Shown here: piece by piece, positions 1 to 6,561 of the stretch
Numbering within the stretch: position 1 is the stretch's first letter
Layout of the letters: each line of letters starts with the position of its first letter
NCBI GenBank assembly: GCA_937890875.1
Contig: CALAEB010000335.1
Span: forward strand, 1 to 10,503
From: an uncultured Anaerolineaceae bacterium
Lineage (GTDB): Bacteria; Chloroflexota; Anaerolineae; Anaerolineales; Anaerolineaceae
Direction of reading: 5' to 3'
Length of the DNA: 10,503 bases
Translations under genes and position numbers: made by a program
The notes under the pieces: generated by a model
The model's input: the letters and a program-made list of their open reading frames with translations, nothing else
Databases searched by the model: none
Told to the model about the DNA's origin: nothing

Positions 1-165
1 TCCATCGTTTTTCACAATCAGCGGCGTCCCCAGAAAAGCGCGTTCATATGTATTGAAGCGCTTTCCGCATTGACGGCATTGACGCCGCCGATGAACCCGG
101 ACGCCTTCATCTTTATCGGTATCAATTACCCGGGTATTCCGCTCTCCACAAAACGGACAGTTCAT
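1..165 (-). CDS. nrdR: Transcriptional repressor NrdR, N-terminal part (cut by window edge)
   Basis: NrdR is a zinc-ribbon and ATP-cone repressor that senses (d)ATP and shuts down ribonucleotide reductase operons. Only the first 55 residues are in the window; the rest lies before position 1. What is visible is the DNA-binding zinc ribbon: cysteine pairs C3-P-F-C6 and C30-R-Q-C33, the basic stretch HRRRQC (25-30), and the family motif GKRFNTYER (34-42). The ATP-cone domain should begin after TPLIVKNDG (47-55) but is not covered. The start is the ATG whose complement is at 163-165; a GAGGAA-type ribosome site lies just upstream on the minus strand. The gene diverges from the MgtC-family gene across a 680-bp gap. 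No NrdR box could be recognised in this gap. Confidence 0.93.
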   Translation of the reverse strand, partial: MNCPFCGERNTRVIDTDKDEGVRVHRRRQCRQCGKRFNTYERAFLGTPLIVKNDG

Positions 166-726
166 ATTTCCTCGCTTCCTCATAAAAATATGCTGAGGAA
201 CAAAAAAAGGTCTGCGCTTTAATACAATAACAAACTACTGTACAAGGAAACCTTATTTATAATTAGATATTATAATTATTAACCGATTAACTTTTCACTA
301 AATATAGGAATTGTGAACCAACAACCCCTTTATTTACGGTTTTAGAATTTTAGCATGTTTTTTCTAATCTGACAAGATGATTTTTAATTTTTTCAGCTTA
401 AAAAAGGCCTCCGCAATGGTCCCGGCGGAAATCTTGTATCATAAAGCTTATTGTGAAAAAATATGCAGGATAGCAGCGGAAGCGTATGACCGTTTGATCA
501 GCTTATTGTGCTTTTAACATCCGAGCTGTATAAGGTCGTATAGGGTCTGAATGTCAAAAGGTATATGAATACCTGGGAAAAATATTGTTGATTGATTGCC
601 AGCGTTTTGAAATATGGGCAGGATTCTTTATGATTGTTTTTTGCGCGAAACGCAAAAACAACAAATTTTCTCTCCTTATTTGAAAGGTCCGTCTAAATTT
701 TAAATTACCGGCTGATTGTAATGTGT

Positions 727-757
727 TTGAAAATTAGTGAGTAAAATGGTATATAAT
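727..757 (+). promoter_or_regulatory. Sigma-70-type promoter for the MgtC-family gene
   Basis: TTGAAA at 727-732 serves as the -35. Two overlapping -10 choices exist: TATATA at 750-755 with a 17-nt spacer and an extended TG (747-748), or a perfect TATAAT at 752-757 with a 19-nt spacer. Either puts the transcript start near 762-765, giving a leader of about 85-90 nt before the coding region. Confidence 0.6.
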
Positions 758-773
758 AGTTGGTTCACTTTAG

Positions 774-817
774 ACAGAAAAACCCTTCTGTGAAATCAGA
801 ATGGTCAAATCAGGTCA
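774..817 (+). promoter_or_regulatory. Leader of the MgtC-family gene with two competing small hairpins
   Basis: ACAGAA (774-779) pairs with TTCTGT (786-791). The same TTCTG (786-790) can instead pair with CAGAA (797-801). The two hairpins are mutually exclusive. A GGTCA direct repeat follows at 803-807 and 813-817. The stems are only 5-6 bp, so a switch function is speculative. Confidence 0.25.
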
Positions 818-852
818 GTTGAATGGAAAAGATAACGAATGTGTGAGTGCTT

Positions 853-1545
853 ATGTTAAATTTTACCTTGAATGTTGTTCCCATCCAAGTTCAGTTGGAG
901 TTTTTTTTACGCATTTTTCTGGCTGCCGTTATTGGGGGGGCAATCGGTTATGAAAGAAAGAATCGGCTGAAAGAGGCCGGTGTCCGGACACATCTGATCG
1001 TGAGCCTTGGGTCCGCGCTGATGATGATCATTTCAAAATACGGATTTTCCGACCTTGACAACGTCGCCGGTTATCGGATTGATCCGTCCCGTGTTGCTGC
1101 GCAAATTGTCAGCGGGATCGGTTTTCTGGGGACCGGCATGATTTTTATCCGGAAGCAAACGGTGAGCGGGCTGACGACGGCCGCCGGTGTTTGGGCGACT
1201 GCGGGCGTAGGCATGGCAATCGGAGCCGGAATGTATTTTATCGGCGTGATTTCCGCTGGGGTTATCATTGTTCTGCAGGTTCTGCTGCGCAAGCGGCATG
1301 ATATTTTCCGGATCCCGATGGCTGAAACGATCGAATTGAGAGTTATCAACCGTCCGGATGTTTTAAAGAATCTGCGGGATGTTTTTTACGAGAAGAATAT
1401 TGAGATTGTCAACGTAAAAGTTGAAAAGATCAATGAAATGACGATTGAAGTTGACCTGTTGGTAAAAATTCCGCATAATTTCCGCGCGGATGAAATCATG
1501 CTGATGTTCGATAATCTGGACTATATTCTTTCGGTGGAGCTCTGA
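853..1545 (+). CDS. MgtC/SapB-family inner-membrane protein
   Basis: The protein belongs to the MgtC/SapB membrane family, linked in other bacteria to Mg2+ homeostasis, acid or phagosome survival and modulation of the F-type ATPase; the exact role here is unknown. The N-terminal part (to about residue 145) is four or five hydrophobic segments with family signatures: LRIFLAAVIGGAIGYER, the AGVRTH motif, SRVAAQIVSGIGFLGTGMIF, and GLTTAAGVWATAGVGMA. After the basic loop RKRHD, the last 75 residues form a soluble ACT-like domain as in longer MgtC proteins. Length (about 230 aa) is normal. Start is uncertain: ATG at 853 is preferred (weak GTGAG site 5 nt upstream), with GTG at 847 an in-frame alternative two codons earlier. 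It stands alone behind its own promoter, and its stop codon lies inside the shared terminator. Confidence 0.92.
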   Translation: MLNFTLNVVPIQVQLEFFLRIFLAAVIGGAIGYERKNRLKEAGVRTHLIVSLGSALMMIISKYGFSDLDNVAGYRIDPSRVAAQIVSGIGFLGTGMIFIRKQTVSGLTTAAGVWATAGVGMAIGAGMYFIGVISAGVIIVLQVLLRKRHDIFRIPMAETIELRVINRPDVLKNLRDVFYEKNIEIVNVKVEKINEMTIEVDLLVKIPHNFRADEIMLMFDNLDYILSVEL

Positions 1546-1590
1546 CAAAAAAGCAGCGGAGACACTTAATGCTTCCGCTGCTTTTTTGTC
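1544..1590. terminator. Bidirectional terminator between converging genes
   Basis: A perfect 17-bp inverted repeat (arms 1544-1560 and 1574-1590, 13-nt loop) carries GC-rich AGCAGCGGA/TCCGCTGCT at the tip and A6/T6 at the base, so it reads as a rho-independent terminator on both strands. The left arm overlaps the MgtC-family stop codon. The loop carries the stop codon of the YfhO-type gene and the right arm encodes that protein's last residues. Confidence 0.9.
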
Positions 1591-4160
1591 AAAATTGCTA
1601 TCGAAACGATCAGAATCAGGCTGATCACGGAAATAAGCACACCTTCCCGCCATCCGCTCGGGACGAATTCCAGCTCAATTTGTTTTGCGTCTCCCGGCAC
1701 TTCGACCCCAACCAGACTGTCCATCACCGGAAGAACCGGAACATTTTCCCCGTTCACTTTGGCTTCCCATCCGCGATCATAAGGAATTGAAGTCAAAAGG
1801 ATTTTTCCTTCCGGAACCGACTCAACGGAAAGTGTGAAAGCCGCCGGCCCCGTTTGTTTGTGTTCCGGCGCCGAAATTCGGATGTTCTCCGCAATCGCGG
1901 AAAACAAATCCGAATTGAACGCGTAAACCTGGAGATTCTCAAAATACAGCGGGTCTTTCTCCGTTATGATCTGAATCCGCACCGTTTCTCCCCGGCTGAA
2001 ATTCCCTAAATTGACCAGATAGGGCGTGTAATTGCGGTTCCGGTCAAATACCTGCCGGTCGTTTACCCATACGTCATAATTCAGGCTGACATTGGGGATG
2101 AACAGAACGTGCTGCGCATCAGAGGTGATCACCGTCTCATATTCGGCAATGCCGGGCTGGCTGGTCTCCGTCCGGGCATAGACCGGATCTTCATGTTCGT
2201 GTTCGACTTCGGTCAGGTTCTCCATTTTTACTTTGTTCACCGGCACAGCGGTAAAGTATGCGGGCCGGGCCGGGCTCTCCGGATTGTTTGCGGGCATATC
2301 CCCCGCGGGATCGATCGCCTGCAGCAGCGTTTCCTGAAAACGGACCGGGTTATCCGTTGCCGCCGGATCCACTTCAAGGATTTCTTGATCCGCAAAAAAT
2401 GCCGGCGGAAACGCGAATGGGTTTTCCCAGGCCACTTCAGAAATCTGCCGGTAAACTTTGTTCGGAGCCTGATCGGTCAGCAGATAACGGATCCCAAGCA
2501 GCGAATCAGAGAAAATACTGCCGCCGGAGTACGTGCACCAGGTTGCGTAGCAATCCAGCCCCAGTTTCTTTAAAAAACTGCTCTGACGAACACTGGCGGT
2601 TGAACTGAAATGACCGATTCCGGCATAACCAAGTCCTAATGGATCGTTATAGCTGCGGATTTCCGTTTTTTCGATCCGGTAGAATGCATCCGCCTCCGCA
2701 GGAAGGGAAACAATTTCCGCCCGGTATCGATCCCGGAATTCCACATATGCCGTCCGGGTCGGAGCATCCGTCCGGTATCGCTGAAAGACGATTTCCGTAC
2801 TCAGCCAGCACTCCGCAATCACAAGCAATAGCAGCAGCCATTGAACCAGCGGCTGTTTGATTGAGCCGATGGAAAACAGGATGCCATAAAACAGAAGAAA
2901 GCATAGATTGAGGTAAAACAGGCTCCCGTCGATCCGCTCCGGATTCATTTTCTGAACCAGCAGCAAAGCCCCGCCGAGCAGCGCCAGCCAGATCAGCAGA
3001 TTCTTCCGCGGAAGTTCTTCGGAATGGAAAATTCCTTCAAAAGCAGCCGTGCAAAGCAGGAATGAAAACAGAAAAGCGTACCGGTACGGAAACCAGCTCG
3101 GATAATCGAAAGCGTGCCAGAAGAAATCCAGCGGTGCGAGGTTGAAACTGAAGACCAGCAGGATCATCAGCAGCGACGTGGCCAGTTTTTTGCCCTTGCG
3201 GATGCCGGGGGAGAAGAAATAGAGCGGCAAAAGGCAAATGGTCAGCAAGCCGCTGTAAATATGCGGCAGATTCCCGCGCAGCCCGTCATAAGTGCCGAGC
3301 AACAGCTTGACGAACAAATCCGCTGGCGGGAACTGCATGGCGAACGCAGGGAAGGATTGCCCGATCAGCCCCATATTGTCCTTCAAGACGAAAAACGCCG
3401 GCAGCAGGAGGAATGCGCTGACGCCCGCAGCCAGAATCACCGCGGCTGCAAACGAGGCGCAGCGTTTCAGGCAAACCACAAACGGAAAGCGCGGCGAGGC
3501 GTTGATCATCCCGGCCAGAAAATAGAAAACGCTGAAAACGCTCACCATATAGGCGATGTAAAAATTTGAAAGAAACAAAAGGGCGAAAACAACGACGCAG
3601 CCAGTCCAGCCGCGCCCCTGAAGCAAACGGTCGAGCGCCAGACACAGCAATGGCAGCAGGAGCACACCGTCCAGCCACATGATATTCAGTGCGTAAGCGA
3701 CGGTATATCCCATCAGCGCGTAACAGGTTGCGAAAACGGGAAGGAGCGGACCAGATTGACGGGCTGCAAAATGGCGGTGAAGATAGATCGAAAAAGTCAG
3801 CCCGCAACCGGCAATTTTCAAAACCGTGATCAGCGTGATGGCATCCAGCAGATTCTTTTCCGGAAAGAAAAACAGCAGCAGATTGAACGGGCTGGAGAGA
3901 TAATAGGCGAACAATCCAAGGAAATTGAGGCCCAGCCCGGCATGCCAGGAATAAAACAGCGAACCGGTTCCATGCAAGATCCGCTGGTATTCCGCCATAA
4001 AATCCACATACTGTGTATTCATGTCGCTCAGTAACAGCGTTCCGTTCCCGAAAGGGAAGATGCCGATTTTCGCAAAAACGGAAACGAGAATGATCTCCGG
4101 CAAAAACGCCGAGAGAAAGATTCCACTGTTTTTTCGGATCAAGCTGTTTTCGCGAGTCAT
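1566..4160 (-). CDS. YfhO-family multi-spanning membrane protein (GT-C-like glycosyltransferase)
   Basis: This 864-aa protein matches the YfhO family, large GT-C-fold membrane proteins; Firmicute members are needed for glycosylation of lipoteichoic acid. Seen: TM1 (about 13-33), then the family motif LLLSDMNTQYVDF (42-54; D46 is the likely catalytic or metal-site acid of the first outer loop), YSWHAGLGLNFLG, YYLSSPFNLL, the MWLDG motif, and PYRYAFLFSFL. About a dozen hydrophobic segments occupy the first 490 residues. A long soluble extracytoplasmic region follows, then TSIPYDRGW near 790-798 and a final TM at about 840-858. An ATG 72 nt further upstream would overlap the preceding gene. The chosen ATG (complement at 4158-4160) has AGGAGG 12 nt ahead. 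It follows the M28 peptidase gene by 37 bp, so the two are probably co-transcribed. Donor and acceptor cannot be read from sequence. Confidence 0.9.
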   Translation of the reverse strand: MTRENSLIRKNSGIFLSAFLPEIILVSVFAKIGIFPFGNGTLLLSDMNTQYVDFMAEYQRILHGTGSLFYSWHAGLGLNFLGLFAYYLSSPFNLLLFFFPEKNLLDAITLITVLKIAGCGLTFSIYLHRHFAARQSGPLLPVFATCYALMGYTVAYALNIMWLDGVLLLPLLCLALDRLLQGRGWTGCVVVFALLFLSNFYIAYMVSVFSVFYFLAGMINASPRFPFVVCLKRCASFAAAVILAAGVSAFLLLPAFFVLKDNMGLIGQSFPAFAMQFPPADLFVKLLLGTYDGLRGNLPHIYSGLLTICLLPLYFFSPGIRKGKKLATSLLMILLVFSFNLAPLDFFWHAFDYPSWFPYRYAFLFSFLLCTAAFEGIFHSEELPRKNLLIWLALLGGALLLVQKMNPERIDGSLFYLNLCFLLFYGILFSIGSIKQPLVQWLLLLLVIAECWLSTEIVFQRYRTDAPTRTAYVEFRDRYRAEIVSLPAEADAFYRIEKTEIRSYNDPLGLGYAGIGHFSSTASVRQSSFLKKLGLDCYATWCTYSGGSIFSDSLLGIRYLLTDQAPNKVYRQISEVAWENPFAFPPAFFADQEILEVDPAATDNPVRFQETLLQAIDPAGDMPANNPESPARPAYFTAVPVNKVKMENLTEVEHEHEDPVYARTETSQPGIAEYETVITSDAQHVLFIPNVSLNYDVWVNDRQVFDRNRNYTPYLVNLGNFSRGETVRIQIITEKDPLYFENLQVYAFNSDLFSAIAENIRISAPEHKQTGPAAFTLSVESVPEGKILLTSIPYDRGWEAKVNGENVPVLPVMDSLVGVEVPGDAKQIELEFVPSGWREGVLISVISLILIVSIAILTKKQRKH

Positions 4161-4197
4161 TGGAGCAGGCTGCCTCCTGAACAGAATTCTTTGCGGA

Positions 4198-5397
4198 TTA
4201 TTCCGTGGCCGGCATCGGATGTGCCCCGGCAAGATTCAAGACGGTGAAAGTCCCGGCCAGGCCGATATCATATGCGTACGTCAAATTAATTGTATCGAAC
4301 TGATCCCCGGGAAGATGCCAGAAATCCGTCCGGTCCTGTCCGACACAACCGCCCTCGGAAGAATCCGTCAGAAAATTCTCCATCGCGGTGATCGCCGGAA
4401 TATTCCCTTCCCAAAAAGGCGCCTGATCCGCCAGCGCGTAAGCATTTTTGGTCAGGTAATCATAGCTCAGATTCAGGTTATTCTCGTTGATCGTCTGGAT
4501 AAAAGAATCCGCCAGTTTCCTCGAACTCTCCAGCTCCCCGACATACAGCTCAAAACACCGGTCGTTATCCTTGTCGGTTCCGTACATATCCATGTTGATC
4601 AGGCCGATAATATTCTCCCCGGCATGTTTTTCAACATACGCTTTGCTCCCCTGCTGAAAGTTTTCCTCACCGCTGAAAAAGATCACTTTGACCGTGCGAT
4701 CAAATTTTATCTGACTGAAAATGCGGACTGCTTCCAGAATGGTCGCCACACCGGTCCCGTTGTCATTCGCGCCTGGCGCATAGACCATCGGATTCCCTTC
4801 GAACACCACGCAACTGTCATAATGAGCCGAAAACAGGATTTGCTCATCCGGCAGCGTCTCGCCGGGAAAAGTCACGATGATATTGAACCAGGTGTTCGCG
4901 CTGGTGGCATCCGTATAGGTGTACGGTTCCAATGTGATCTGGCTTTCCGGCACCCATTGGCGCAGTGTCTCCAGCAGAAATTCTGTCGCCTTGGCGTTCT
5001 CTTGCCCGGTGAACATGGCGTAACTGTAACGGGTCTCAATGGTATATTCCTGTCCGCCGATCTGGACTGGTTCCACGCCAGAAAGTTTGCGGATCCAGGC
5101 AGCGTACCTTTCCGGTGTGATGTTATTGCGGAAAAAATCGATCGCGCTGACTGTCTGGACTTCCGGCAGCGGACTGGGTTCCGGATTCCCGGTGGGGATG
5201 GGGTCGCTTGGAATCACCGGCTGCGGCTGGACGGACTGAACCGGCAGTTCAGTGACCAGCGAGGTCTGTGTGACCGCGGCGGCAACTTCATCCCAAATCG
5301 GGGTATGGAGGTTGGCGATCAGGAAGATACCCCCCAGAATCGCAGCGAGGATCAGCGACAGCAACAGGATTAAGAACGGGGTAATTTTTGTGCGCAT
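4198..5397 (-). CDS. Membrane-anchored M28-family zinc metallopeptidase
   Basis: This is a 399-aa M28 (aminopeptidase S/Y-like) peptidase, a di-zinc enzyme that typically removes N-terminal residues from peptides. An uncleaved-looking N-terminal TM (about 7-29) lacks a lipobox, and a Pro-rich linker (52-79) leads to an outward-facing catalytic domain. Metal and catalytic residues in M28 order are: H192-Y-D194, D212 in GANDNGTG, E244-E245 in SGEE, D270 in NMDMYG, and H361 in FWHLPGDQ. All expected ligands are present, so it should be active. The usual SDH triplet before the substrate loop reads A323-D-Q here. The ATG complement is at 5395-5397; only a weak GAAAG lies upstream. It is the first gene of a unit with the YfhO-type gene; a role in cell-surface peptide trimming is an inference from this context. 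Confidence 0.92.
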   Translation of the reverse strand: MRTKITPFLILLLSLILAAILGGIFLIANLHTPIWDEVAAAVTQTSLVTELPVQSVQPQPVIPSDPIPTGNPEPSPLPEVQTVSAIDFFRNNITPERYAAWIRKLSGVEPVQIGGQEYTIETRYSYAMFTGQENAKATEFLLETLRQWVPESQITLEPYTYTDATSANTWFNIIVTFPGETLPDEQILFSAHYDSCVVFEGNPMVYAPGANDNGTGVATILEAVRIFSQIKFDRTVKVIFFSGEENFQQGSKAYVEKHAGENIIGLINMDMYGTDKDNDRCFELYVGELESSRKLADSFIQTINENNLNLSYDYLTKNAYALADQAPFWEGNIPAITAMENFLTDSSEGGCVGQDRTDFWHLPGDQFDTINLTYAYDIGLAGTFTVLNLAGAHPMPATE

Positions 5398-5415
5398 ATT
5401 TTTAAGCTTTCGCTA

Positions 5416-5421
5416 ATTATA
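5416..5421 (-). promoter_or_regulatory. Possible -10 element for the M28/YfhO unit
   Basis: On the minus strand a perfect TATAAT lies 18 nt before the peptidase ATG, which would give a leader of only about 12 nt. No good -35 is found at 16-18 nt spacing (TTGCCC is only 12 nt away), so the call is weak. Confidence 0.3.
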
Positions 5422-5539
5422 AAGGAAAACGGAGGGCAAGCCGCCGGGACCAGGTTTTAACAGAAATTCAAGTTTAAAAATTGATTCGTGCGTCATTAGT
5501 CAAAGTTGCGAAACGAAAAATAAATAAAACAACAGAACA

Positions 5540-5702
5540 TGTCATCTTGAGCGGAGCGAGCGAAGTCGAAAGATCTTCAAGCCCTCATAGGCAGCATTTT
5601 ATCAAAATATTCCTGAAAGTAACGAATTTTTTTCTCCTGAAATCCACTTCTGAATACTGTTTGAAGTTGTTTCGACTCCGCTTCGCTGCATTCAACATGA
5701 CA
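5540..5702. repeat. Inverted pair of REP-like dispersed repeats (MITE-like unit)
   Basis: A 41-nt element at 5540-5580 begins TGTCATCTTGAGCGGAGCGA and ends CTTCAA. A 42-nt relative lies inverted at 5661-5702. Aligned in the same orientation, the copies share TGTCAT, TTGA, AGCGA, AGTCGAAA and CTTCAA with about eight mismatches and one gap. Their 80-nt spacer is AT-rich and featureless. This motif type is a known dispersed intergenic repeat in many bacterial genomes, often mistranslated as short 'VILSG' ORFs. No target-site duplication was seen at the outer ends. Confidence 0.7.
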
Positions 5703-5778
5703 CATCTTTTTACTTTTGACATCCTTTTCAAAATTTGAATCGCTGGTGATATGCACAAAACATGAATTAAAACGTATA

Positions 5779-5784
5779 TATAAT
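5779..5784 (+). promoter_or_regulatory. Probable -10 element for the two-component operon
   Basis: A perfect TATAAT lies 71 nt before the chosen response-regulator start. No -35 is recognisable at 16-18 nt upstream; the nearby TTGACA at 5716-5721 is too far away. The in-frame ATG at 5783 overlaps this hexamer, which argues against that ATG as a translation start if the promoter is real. Confidence 0.35.
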
Positions 5785-5854
5785 GAATACAGCCATTCGA
5801 ACATTTTTGCGGGAGAAATCGGACGTTGGCGCACCAAGTGCGCATACACTGCTT

Positions 5855-6559
5855 ATGAACCATAAAATCTTAATCATTGACGATGACCAGGCGCTATGCC
5901 GGCTTTTGAAAAAGTGCCTTGAAACCGAGGGCATCGCCGCGGATCTGGCCCATAACGGAAAGGACGGTCTGCAGCAAGCGCTGCGGGAATCCTACCAGTT
6001 GATCGTGCTGGACATTATGCTGCCGGAGATGGATGGATTTCAAGTGCTGGAAGAACTGCGCCGGGAAAGTGCGGTGCCGGTTTTGATGCTGACGGCGAAA
6101 AACAACAAGCAGGATAAAGTCGCCGGACTGCTCGGCGGTGCAGATGATTACCTGACCAAACCGTTTGACGTGGAGGAATTCACCGCCCGGGTTTTCTCGC
6201 TGATCCGCCGTTATACCACCCTGAACGCAACGGCCAATGAATCCGAATCGCCGCTCACCTTCCCCGGCATCACGATTGACATTGATGCGCGCACCGTAAC
6301 CGTGGGCGGGGAATCTATCACGCTGCTGGCGAAAGAATTTGACATTCTGTGCTGCCTGGCACGGAATGCGGGAAAGATCCTGACGAAAAAGCAAATCTAC
6401 GAAACGGTCTGGCAGGAGGCCTACGCATACGACGACAGCAACATCATGGCGCATATCAGTCGGCTGCGGAAAAAAATCGAGCCCGATCCGAATCATCCGA
6501 CCCTTATCCAGACGGTGAAAGGGATCGGATACCGTTTCCAGGGCGGAGAGGCCGGCTGA
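5855..6559 (+). CDS. OmpR/PhoB-family response regulator
   Basis: This 234-aa cytoplasmic regulator is expected to be phosphorylated by the kinase encoded next to it and to bind DNA. The receiver domain (about 3-115) has the acidic pocket D9-D10-D11, phosphoacceptor D53 in LDIMLPEMDG, switch T80 in MLTAK, and K102 in TKPFD. The C-terminal winged helix (about 135-230) is the OmpR/PhoB type: an L-L-A-K-E-F-D-I-L stretch, the YDDSNIMAHISRLRKKIE recognition region, and TVKGIGYRF. The ATG at 5855 fits the receiver start (MNHKILIIDDD) but has no clear ribosome site; an in-frame ATG at 5783 would add 24 non-conserved residues and overlaps a -10 hexamer. It forms an operon with the kinase and probably activates the ABC genes through the repeats at 7601-7640. 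Confidence 0.95.
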   Translation: MNHKILIIDDDQALCRLLKKCLETEGIAADLAHNGKDGLQQALRESYQLIVLDIMLPEMDGFQVLEELRRESAVPVLMLTAKNNKQDKVAGLLGGADDYLTKPFDVEEFTARVFSLIRRYTTLNATANESESPLTFPGITIDIDARTVTVGGESITLLAKEFDILCCLARNAGKILTKKQIYETVWQEAYAYDDSNIMAHISRLRKKIEPDPNHPTLIQTVKGIGYRFQGGEAG

Positions 6560-6561
6560 AA

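Larger units (their letters stand above)
166..846. other. AT-rich intergenic gap between nrdR and the MgtC-family gene
   Basis: This 680-bp gap between divergent genes is much richer in AT than the flanking coding DNA. It contains no open frame with convincing coding character. Visible elements: an AT-rich block at 250-290 that could hold the nrdR promoter but gives no clean -35/-10 pair; a 5-bp hairpin at 410-429 next to an A-run at 400-405, which on the minus strand would read as a weak terminator; a longer hairpin at 634-661 (11 bp, one bulged T, loop CGAAA); and the plus-strand promoter and leader of the MgtC-family gene from 727 onward. The length is unusual for this otherwise compact window. 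A decayed gene or a small RNA is possible but not shown. Confidence 0.5.
5398..5854. other. Divergent intergenic region between peptidase and response regulator
   Basis: The 457-bp gap between divergently oriented units is AT-rich and shows no gene. It holds the weak peptidase -10 element, a pair of inverted dispersed repeats (5540-5580 and 5661-5702), a TATAAT at 5779-5784 in front of the response regulator, and a short GCGCA/TGCGC inverted repeat at 5829-5843 close to the regulator start. Confidence 0.6.

Noticed and set aside
400..429. Terminator-like hairpin on the minus strand (5-bp stem, then T6)
   Set aside because: The stem is short, four bases separate it from the T-run, and no minus-strand gene lies upstream of it to terminate.
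377..517. 46-codon plus-strand frame in the nrdR-side gap
   Set aside because: No ribosome-binding site or promoter, no recognisable family, and it overlaps a small hairpin. It cannot be separated from chance at this length.
554..664. 36-residue minus-strand frame from TTG with an AAGGAG upstream
   Set aside because: The start lies inside the 634-661 hairpin, the start codon is rare, and the peptide shows no signal or family features.
4021..5373. Long plus-strand open frame of about 450 codons opposite the M28 peptidase gene
   Set aside because: It lies entirely antisense to a gene with all M28 catalytic motifs. Its translation is rich in Arg, Ile and Gln with no recognisable domain, as expected for a shadow frame.
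5481..5738. Small open frame with the peptide HVILSGASEVE
   Set aside because: This is the well-known spurious translation of a dispersed TGAGCG/AGCGA repeat; it runs through both inverted copies and has no ribosome site.
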